From Mycolicibacterium rhodesiae JS60 (GTDB lineage Bacteria; Actinomycetota; Actinomycetes; Mycobacteriales; Mycobacteriaceae), in contig AGIQ01000002.1 of NCBI GenBank assembly GCA_000230935.2, forward strand, positions 124,001 to 188,000: a stretch of 64,000 nucleotides of DNA. Direction: 5' to 3'. Both the position numbers and the translations under genes were made by a program. Shown piece after piece: positions 58,118 through 64,000 of this stretch. The notes beneath the pieces were generated by a model. That model did not search any database. It saw only the letters and a program-made list of their open reading frames with translations, and was not told the DNA's origin. Position 1 is the stretch's first letter. Each line of letters begins with the position of its first letter.

Positions 58118-61005
58118 GCACGCTGGTCGATGCTCCGACCGACACCATCCCGCCGGCCCGGCACTCCAAACGGCCTGCGCTGCCGCGGTTTATCCGCGCC
58201 TTCGCGATCCCGATCATCGTGGCCTGGATCGTCCTGATCGGCATCCTCGTCGGTACGGTGCCTCAGCTCGCCGAGGTGGGCAAGATGCGCGCAGTGTCGA
58301 TGAGCCCCAACGACGCACCGTCGCTCATCGCGATCAAACGGGTCGGCCAGGTGTTTCAGGAATACGACACCAGCAGCTCGGTGATGATCGTGCTCGAGGG
58401 TGAGCAGCCCCTGGGGCCCGACGCGCACACGTTCTACGACAAGATCGTCAGTGATCTGCGGGCCGACACCAAACACGTGCAACACGTCCAGGACTTCTGG
58501 GGTGACACGCTGACCGCCGCTGGCGCCCAAAGCATTGATGGCAAAGCGTCTTACGTCCAGGTGTACATCAGCGGCGATCAGGGCGAGGCGCTCGCCAACG
58601 AATCGGTCGAAGCGGTGCGGCACATCGTGGCCAATACTCCGCCGCCCCCCGGCGTGAAGGCCTACGTAGCGGGCCCGTCGGCGACGACCACCGACCAGAA
58701 CGCCGTCGGCGACGCCAGCATGGAGACGATCGAAGCACTGACGTTCGGTGTCATCGCGATCATGCTGCTGCTGATCTATCGGTCCATCGTCACGACGGCG
58801 ATCACCATGGGCATGGTCGTGGTCGGCCTGCTCGCCTCGACGGGAGCCGTCGCCTTCCTCGGGTATCACGACGTGTTCGGGTTGACCACATTCGCCACGA
58901 ATATGGTTGTGACACTGGCGATTGCGGCGGCCACCGACTATGCGATCTTCCTGATCGGCCGCTATCAAGAGGCCCGCCGCAAGGGACAGGACCGCGAGTC
59001 CGCGTACTACGACATGTACCACGGTACGGCGCACGTGGTGCTGGCTTCGGGTATGACCATCGCCGGTGCGACACTCTGCCTGCACTTCACCCGGTTGCCG
59101 TACTTCCAGACCATGGGCATTCCGTTGGCGGTCGGCATGACCGTCGTGGTCGCGGCCGCACTTACGCTGGGTCCCGCGGTGATCTCGATCGTCACCCGAT
59201 TCGGCCGAGTGCTCGAACCCAGGGGCAACGGCAGGGCCCGTGGCTGGCGTCGAGTGGGCGCAGCGACCGTGCGCTGGCCAGGGGCGCTCCTCGTCTTCGC
59301 CGTCGTGCTGTGCCTCGTCGGTCTGCTTGCGCTGCCCGGGTATCACACCACCTACAACGACCGTATCTATCTGCCCGGCGACATTCCGGCCAACGTCGGT
59401 CAGGCGGCCGCGGATCGGCATTTCTCCGAGGCCAAGATGAACCCCGAACTGGTGATGGTGGAGGCCGATCACGACCTGCGAAATCCCGCCGATTTCCTGG
59501 TGATCGACAAAATCGCCAAGGCCATGGCGCGAGTGAACGGCATCGCACAGGTCACCACGATCACGCGCCCCGACGGCAAGCCGATCGAACACGCGTCGCT
59601 GGCGTACACGATGAGCCAAAGCGGCACTGGGCAATTGCTGAACAACGACTACCAGCAGACGATTCTGGAGAACACGCTCAAGCAGGCCAACGACATGCAG
59701 GCCTCCATCGACTCAATGACCCAGATGTACACCATTACACTGGAATTGGCCGACGTCACGCGCCGGATGGCGGATAAGATGAAGGGCACGTCTGTCGACA
59801 TCGCTGACGTTCGGGATCACCTCGCCGACTTCGATGACCAGTTCCGCCCACTCCGCAACTACTTCTACTGGGAGCCGCACTGTTTCGACATCCCGATGTG
59901 CTGGGCGCTGCGTTCGGTTTTCGACAGCCTCGACGGCATCGGCAAGATGTCGGACGACTTTCAGGACCTGGTGCCCGATATCGAGCGGATGGCCGACCTG
60001 ACGCCCCAGATGGCCGCGGTGTTGCCGGCGCAGATCCAAACGATGAAGAACCAGAAGCAGATGATGCTGAATCAGTATCAGGCGCAGAAGGCACAGCAGG
60101 ATCAGAACATCGCGATGCAGTCCGATGCCACGGCGATGGGTGAGGCATTCGACGCGGCGCACAACGACGACACCTTCTACCTCCCTCCGGAAGCCTTCGG
60201 CACTGCCGACTTCCAGCGCGGCATGAAGCTGTTCATGTCGCCCGACGGCCACGCGGTGCGGTTCACCGTGAATCACCAGGGCGACCCCCTCAGTGAGACG
60301 GGCACGTCGCACATCGAGCCGCTGCGCACCGCCGCCGTCGACGCCATCAAGGGCACGCCGCTGGAGGGTTCCACGGTCTACGTTGGCGGCAGCGCCTCCA
60401 TGAACAAGGACATGCAGCTGGGTGCCGACTACGACCTGCTGATCGCGGCGGTCGCGTCGTTGATCCTGATCTTCCTGATCATGGTGGTGCTGACCCGCGC
60501 GGTTGCCGCAGCGGCGGTCATCGTCGGCACCGTGGTACTGAGTCTTGGTAGCGCCTTTGGTCTTTCGGTCCTGTTGTGGCAACACCTGATCGGTATCCCG
60601 CTGCACTGGATGGTGCTGCCGATGTCGGTCATCGTGTTGCTCGCGGTCGGTGCGGACTACAACCTGCTGCTGGTGTCCCGGATGAAGGAGGAATTCCACG
60701 CCGGCATCAACACCGGCATCATCCGGTCGATGGCCGGGACCGGATCGGTGGTGACGTCGGCCGGTCTCGTGTTCGCCTTCACGATGATGTCGATGGCGAT
60801 CAGTGACATGATCGTCATCGGCCAGGTGGGGACCACGATCGGCCTGGGCCTGCTGTTCGACACGCTGGTGGTGCGTTCGCTGCTAACTCCCTCGCTGGCA
60901 GCACTTCTCGGTCGCTGGTTCTGGTGGCCGCAGCTGGTGCGGCGACGCCCGGTGCCACAACGCTGGCCGAGCCGCGAGCGTGTCCTGACTCCGGTTGGTA
61001 GCTAA
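58114..61005 (+). CDS. MmpL-family RND transporter
   Basis: A 963-residue RND transporter with twelve membrane segments in two repeats. The proton-relay Asp-Tyr pairs are in [13 protein letters not shown] (Asp274) and [12 protein letters not shown] (Asp848). A periplasmic loop at about residues 600-670 forms a Gln/Lys/Met-rich coiled coil ([16 protein letters not shown]), a feature of the MmpL4/MmpL5 siderophore and drug exporters rather than of MmpL3. It overlaps mmpS by ATGA (58114-58117). The substrate could be a siderophore or a toxic lipid-like compound, but this is not determined by sequence. Confidence 0.94.
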   Translation: MSTLVDAPTDTIPPARHSKRPALPRFIRAFAIPIIVAWIVLIGILVGTVPQLAEVGKMRAVSMSPNDAPSLIAIKRVGQVFQEYDTSSSVMIVLEGEQPLGPDAHTFYDKIVSDLRADTKHVQHVQDFWGDTLTAAGAQSIDGKASYVQVYISGDQGEALANESVEAVRHIVANTPPPPGVKAYVAGPSATTTDQNAVGDASMETIEALTFGVIAIMLLLIYRSIVTTAITMGMVVVGLLASTGAVAFLGYHDVFGLTTFATNMVVTLAIAAATDYAIFLIGRYQEARRKGQDRESAYYDMYHGTAHVVLASGMTIAGATLCLHFTRLPYFQTMGIPLAVGMTVVVAAALTLGPAVISIVTRFGRVLEPRGNGRARGWRRVGAATVRWPGALLVFAVVLCLVGLLALPGYHTTYNDRIYLPGDIPANVGQAAADRHFSEAKMNPELVMVEADHDLRNPADFLVIDKIAKAMARVNGIAQVTTITRPDGKPIEHASLAYTMSQSGTGQLLNNDYQQTILENTLKQANDMQASIDSMTQMYTITLELADVTRRMADKMKGTSVDIADVRDHLADFDDQFRPLRNYFYWEPHCFDIPMCWALRSVFDSLDGIGKMSDDFQDLVPDIERMADLTPQMAAVLPAQIQTMKNQKQMMLNQYQAQKAQQDQNIAMQSDATAMGEAFDAAHNDDTFYLPPEAFGTADFQRGMKLFMSPDGHAVRFTVNHQGDPLSETGTSHIEPLRTAAVDAIKGTPLEGSTVYVGGSASMNKDMQLGADYDLLIAAVASLILIFLIMVVLTRAVAAAAVIVGTVVLSLGSAFGLSVLLWQHLIGIPLHWMVLPMSVIVLLAVGADYNLLLVSRMKEEFHAGINTGIIRSMAGTGSVVTSAGLVFAFTMMSMAISDMIVIGQVGTTIGLGLLFDTLVVRSLLTPSLAALLGRWFWWPQLVRRRPVPQRWPSRERVLTPVGS

Positions 61006-62003
61006 CCGGCCCAGCTCACCAGTTTGTCGACGGGCCAGGTGGTGACGATCCGCTCGACCGGAACGCCGTTGTCGAGCGCCCGCTGCGCGCCGTAACCGAG
61101 GAAGTCCAGCTGGCCCGGGGCGTGGGCGTCGGTGTCGATCGAGAAGTCGCAACCGATCTCCAGCGCCAGCTTGAGAAGTCGGGTCGGTGGGTCACGGCGC
61201 TCCGGGCGCGAGTTGATCTCCACGGCGGTGTTGTTGTCCCGGCACGCGGTGAACACCTTCTCGGCGTCGAACTTCGACTCCGCTCGGATGCCGCGGTTGC
61301 CGGTCACTAGGCGGCCGGTGCAGTGGCCCAGCACATTGACCCGTGAGTCGGACACCGCGCGCACCATCCGCCGGGTCATCGCCGGTTCGTCCATCGCGAG
61401 CTTGGAGTGCACACTCGCGACGACGATGTCGAGGCGTTCCAGCAGTTCAGGCTCCTGGTCGAGGGTGCCGTCCTCGAGGATGTCGACCTCGATGCCGGTG
61501 AGGATCTTCAGCGCCGCCAATTCGTCGCGCAGTTCATCGATGACGTCGAGCTGCCGGCGCAGCCGGTCGGCGGATAGCCCGTTGGCGATGGTCAGTCGGG
61601 GCGAGTGGTCGGTGAGCGCGCAGTATTCGTGACCCAGCGCGGCCGCGGTCGACAGCATTTCGCGGATCGGGGCCGATCCGTCCGACCAGTTCGAATGCAG
61701 ATGCAGATCGCCGCGCAGCGCGGCCCGTATCTCGCCGCCACCGAGATCAGCTGCGGTGCTCCGCAATTCGACGAGTGCGTCCGGTTCCTGCCCGGCCCAG
61801 GCCTGAGCGATGACCTTGGCCGTCTTCGGACCGATGCCGGGGAGCGACTGCCAGCTGTTGGCGCGACCGTGCCGCTCGCGGATCGATTCGTCCAGCGCCT
61901 CGACGACGTCGGCGGCCTTGCGGTAGGCCATCACCCGCCGGGAATCCTCGCGCGCGCGGTCCTTGTAGTACGCGATCTCACGCAGCGCGGCCACCGGGTC
62001 CAT
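61002..62003 (-). CDS. PHP-domain phosphoesterase, PolX-like (Rv3856c)
   Basis: A 333-residue protein with an N-terminal helix-hairpin-helix region ([16 protein letters not shown], about residues 54-69) and a PHP phosphoesterase domain. Metal-binding motifs are [38 protein letters not shown] and DTDAHAP. The arrangement is like the C-terminal part of PolX, without the polymerase domain. Action on DNA ends or nucleotide phosphates is likely. Its stop overlaps that of mmpL. Confidence 0.9.
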   Translation of the reverse strand: MDPVAALREIAYYKDRAREDSRRVMAYRKAADVVEALDESIRERHGRANSWQSLPGIGPKTAKVIAQAWAGQEPDALVELRSTAADLGGGEIRAALRGDLHLHSNWSDGSAPIREMLSTAAALGHEYCALTDHSPRLTIANGLSADRLRRQLDVIDELRDELAALKILTGIEVDILEDGTLDQEPELLERLDIVVASVHSKLAMDEPAMTRRMVRAVSDSRVNVLGHCTGRLVTGNRGIRAESKFDAEKVFTACRDNNTAVEINSRPERRDPPTRLLKLALEIGCDFSIDTDAHAPGQLDFLGYGAQRALDNGVPVERIVTTWPVDKLVSWAG

Positions 62004-62056
62004 GGCTCCAGTGTGCCCCGCAGGACGATTTGGCCACGCAGGACAGTTCCGGCTAC

Positions 62057-62086
62057 ATTGATTGCGGTTTTCTTCAATCCATCAAC
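62057..62086 (+). promoter_or_regulatory. Candidate operator of the ArsR-type regulator
   Basis: ATTGATTG (62057-62064) and the imperfect inverse CAATCCATCAA (62075-62085) flank a short AT-rich stretch, just before the ArsR-type gene. ArsR-family proteins commonly bind inverted ATTGAT-like repeats, and autoregulation of the arsR-sulP pair is inferred. Confidence 0.5.
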
Positions 62087-62106
62087 TACTCAATCCGAGG
62101 ATCGCG

Positions 62107-62484
62107 GTGCCCTCCAGCTTCCCCGGCGGCGCCGATCGGCCGCTCTACGAAATCAAAGCGAACCTGTTCAAGGCACTCGCGCACCCGGCTCGCATCCGGA
62201 TCCTCGAGATCCTGTCGGCCGGCGACGAACCCACCGCCGTCAGCGAGATCCTGGTCGCCACCGAGATCGAGCCGACGCTGTTGTCCCAGCACCTGGCAGT
62301 CCTCAAACGCCACCACGTCGTGTCGGCCGAACGCGTCGGCAACGCCGTCTTCTACGAGCTCACCCACCCCTCCATCCGGGACCTGCTGGTGACTGCGCGC
62401 AGTTTCCTGGCCGACATCCTCAAGGCCCGACACCAGCAGCTCGAGGCATTCGACGCACTCCCGCCGGTCGGAAATTCGCGATGA
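62107..62484 (+). CDS. ArsR-family transcriptional regulator
   Basis: A 125-residue winged-helix regulator. The HTH core is FKALAHPARIRILEILSAGD, then EPTLLSQHLAVLKRHHVVSAERVGNAVFYEL. No metal-binding ELCVCDL motif is present, so the signal it senses is not an ordinary thiol-bound metal. I chose the GTG at 62107; an earlier ATG would run into the putative operator. It is translationally coupled to the SulP gene by ATGA (62481-62484). Confidence 0.88.
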   Translation: MPSSFPGGADRPLYEIKANLFKALAHPARIRILEILSAGDEPTAVSEILVATEIEPTLLSQHLAVLKRHHVVSAERVGNAVFYELTHPSIRDLLVTARSFLADILKARHQQLEAFDALPPVGNSR

Positions 62485-64000
62485 TCGCCACGGCGGCCGG
62501 CCAGCTGTCGCGGCTGCTGCCCCGTCTCAGCGACTACACCGGCCTGCGCCGGTCGTGGCGTCGCGACATCCTCGCCGGCGTCACGGTCGGTGTGGTGGCA
62601 CTTCCACTGGCGCTGGCGTTCGGCATCAGCTCGGGGGTCGGCGCGGCTGCCGGTTTGATCACCGCAGTGGTCGCGGGCCTGGTCGCCGCGGTGTTCGGCG
62701 GCTCGCACGTCCAGGTGTCAGGGCCGACGGGCGCGATGGCGGTGGTGCTCGCTCCGATCGTGGCCCAGCACGGCATCGGCAGCATCGCACTGGTCACGGT
62801 CCTGGCCGGGGTCATTGTGCTGGCGGCGGGCATCACCGGCCTCGGCCGCGCCGTGACGTTCATCCCGTGGCCCGTCATCGAGGGTTTCACGCTCGGTATC
62901 GCGGCGATCATCTTCCTGCAGCAGGTGCCCGCCGCGTTCGGCGTCGCCGCCCCGGCCGGCGAGCGCACCCTGCCCGCGTCCTGGCGGGTCATCTCCCACG
63001 CCGACTGGACGTCGGCCTGGCGGACGCTGGCGATCGTCGGCCTGGTCGCCCTGCTCATGGTCGGCCTGCCGCGGCTGCGCCGGGGGATTCCCGAGTCGCT
63101 GACCGCAGTCGTCGCGGCCACTGTCATCGTGGTGACGTTCCACGTTCCGGTGGGCACGATCGGGAACCTCCCGTCGCATCTCCCGGCACCGCTCATGCCG
63201 CACGCTGACCCCGGCGCGCTGCGCACCCTGCTGGGCGCCGCGGTGGCCATCGCCGCGCTGGCCGCCATCGAATCGCTGCTGTCGGCGCGGGTAGCGGCCA
63301 CCATGTCGCCGACCGGCCCGTACGATCCCGACCGCGAACTCGTCGGGCAGGGTCTGGCGTCGATGGCGTCGGGGCTCTTCGGCGGCATGCCCGCCACTGG
63401 AGCGATCGCACGCACCGCGGTCAACGTCCGATCCGGTGCCCGGACCCGGCTATCGGCCATCGTGCACTCGGTGCTCCTACTCGGGGTGGTATATCTGGCC
63501 ACCGGGCCGGTAGCGGCAATTCCGTTGTCCGCCTTGGCCGGTGTGTTGATGGTGACGTCCTTTCGGATGATCTCGGCGGGCACCATCCGCAAGATCCTCC
63601 GCTCGACCCGCTCCGATGCCCTGGCGTTCGTACTCACCGCCGTGGTCACGGTGTGCTTCGACCTGATCGAGGCGGTGGAGATCGGAATCCTCATCGCGGC
63701 GTTCTTCGCGCTGCGCACGGTGGCGCGACGCAGCAGCGTGGTCCGCGAGGACCTGCCCGGCCCGCATCAGCCCGGCGATGAGCGGATCGCTCTATTGCGG
63801 TTGGACGGCGCAATGTTCTTCGGCGCGGCCGAGCGGCTGTCCACTGCGATCACCACACACCCCGACGTATCGGTCGTGATCATCCGCATGTCGCAACTCG
63901 GCATGCTGGACGCGACCGGCGCCCACACGCTGGCCGAGATCGCCGAAGATCTGGAGGCGCAAGGCATCACCGTCATCATCAAGGGAGTTCAGCCCGAGCA
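62481..64000 (+). CDS. SulP-family anion transporter with STAS domain (partial)
   Basis: A sulphate-permease family transporter running past the window end, so at least 506 residues. Around ten hydrophobic segments start with RRDILAGVTVGVVALPLALAFG and contain the conserved QVSGPTGAM and FGGMPATGAIARTAVNVRSGA motifs. From about residue 430 a STAS domain follows, with LDGAMFFGAAERL and RMSQLGMLDATGAHTL. No stop is reached by base 64000. The ATG overlaps the ArsR stop. The substrate may be sulphate, bicarbonate or another anion. Confidence 0.92.
   Translation, partial: MIATAAGQLSRLLPRLSDYTGLRRSWRRDILAGVTVGVVALPLALAFGISSGVGAAAGLITAVVAGLVAAVFGGSHVQVSGPTGAMAVVLAPIVAQHGIGSIALVTVLAGVIVLAAGITGLGRAVTFIPWPVIEGFTLGIAAIIFLQQVPAAFGVAAPAGERTLPASWRVISHADWTSAWRTLAIVGLVALLMVGLPRLRRGIPESLTAVVAATVIVVTFHVPVGTIGNLPSHLPAPLMPHADPGALRTLLGAAVAIAALAAIESLLSARVAATMSPTGPYDPDRELVGQGLASMASGLFGGMPATGAIARTAVNVRSGARTRLSAIVHSVLLLGVVYLATGPVAAIPLSALAGVLMVTSFRMISAGTIRKILRSTRSDALAFVLTAVVTVCFDLIEAVEIGILIAAFFALRTVARRSSVVREDLPGPHQPGDERIALLRLDGAMFFGAAERLSTAITTHPDVSVVIIRMSQLGMLDATGAHTLAEIAEDLEAQGITVIIKGVQPE

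Overview
This is a high-GC actinobacterial chromosome segment, almost certainly from a non-tuberculous, probably environmental member of the Mycobacteriaceae (Mycobacterium/Mycolicibacterium). The assignment rests on gene content that is diagnostic for mycolic-acid, arabinogalactan-walled bacteria and on gene order that follows the M. tuberculosis Rv3800c-Rv3856c interval, with several insertions and losses. No transposase, integrase, rRNA, tRNA or CRISPR array was seen.

Layout. (1) 16-19195, all minus strand: cell-envelope core. pks13 and fadD32 (mycolate condensation), a cutinase-like Rv3802c homologue, a small DUF732-type lipoprotein, MPT51 and two antigen-85 mycolyltransferases, then aftB, ubiA, a PAP2 phosphatase, glfT2 and glf. 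The last five overlap by a few bases and look like one arabinogalactan operon. (2) 19442-24552: erp (repeat-rich surface protein), a peptidoglycan-recognition amidase with LGFP repeats, a HAD phosphatase and two PlsC-type acyltransferases. (3) 24640-29386: a metallo-beta-lactamase/Rieske fusion protein, a small conserved protein, a frameshifted alpha/beta hydrolase, an uncharacterised FAH-like protein translationally coupled to serS, and serS. (4) 29507-35141: septum-formation-type membrane protein, minimal zincin, then a three-gene minus-strand operon (sedolisin protease, zinc-ribbon membrane protein, anchored secreted protein) and a lipoprotein. (5) 35554-41909: phosphoglycerate-mutase-like phosphatase, pheA, an IdeR-controlled DUF2470 protein, CPBP protease, LCP ligase, glpQ1 and a zinc-ribbon membrane protein. 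bfrB and sodA, found here in M. tuberculosis, are absent.

(6) 41910-47987: a 519-base intergenic segment with a DnaA-box cluster and a CRP-like site; a tiny membrane ORF; an Rv3847-like protein; a GDT1/UPF0016 manganese exporter behind a yybP-ykoY Mn2+ riboswitch; espR; and, facing espR, a three-gene accessory operon (exported His/Trp/Asp-rich protein, ImmA/IrrE-like metallopeptidase, multi-pass DUF6545-type membrane protein). (7) 47988-50902: Rv3850-like protein, a YcnI/CopC copper pair (copC frameshifted), the Lys/Ala-rich hns-like protein and rraA. (8) 50899-57578: ethA/ethR with a phased-repeat operator, a PASTA-containing class A PBP, a third-type DinB polymerase and a TetR regulator. 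(9) 57692-64000: the mmpS-mmpL efflux pair controlled by that TetR, a PolX-like PHP phosphoesterase, and an ArsR-SulP pair, the transporter running off the window.

The genes fit together chiefly as an envelope-building region (mycolate, galactan, arabinan, peptidoglycan) with metal-responsive side modules: IdeR (iron), the Mn riboswitch, YcnI/CopC (copper). The two frameshifts found both look like single extra bases and may be sequencing errors.
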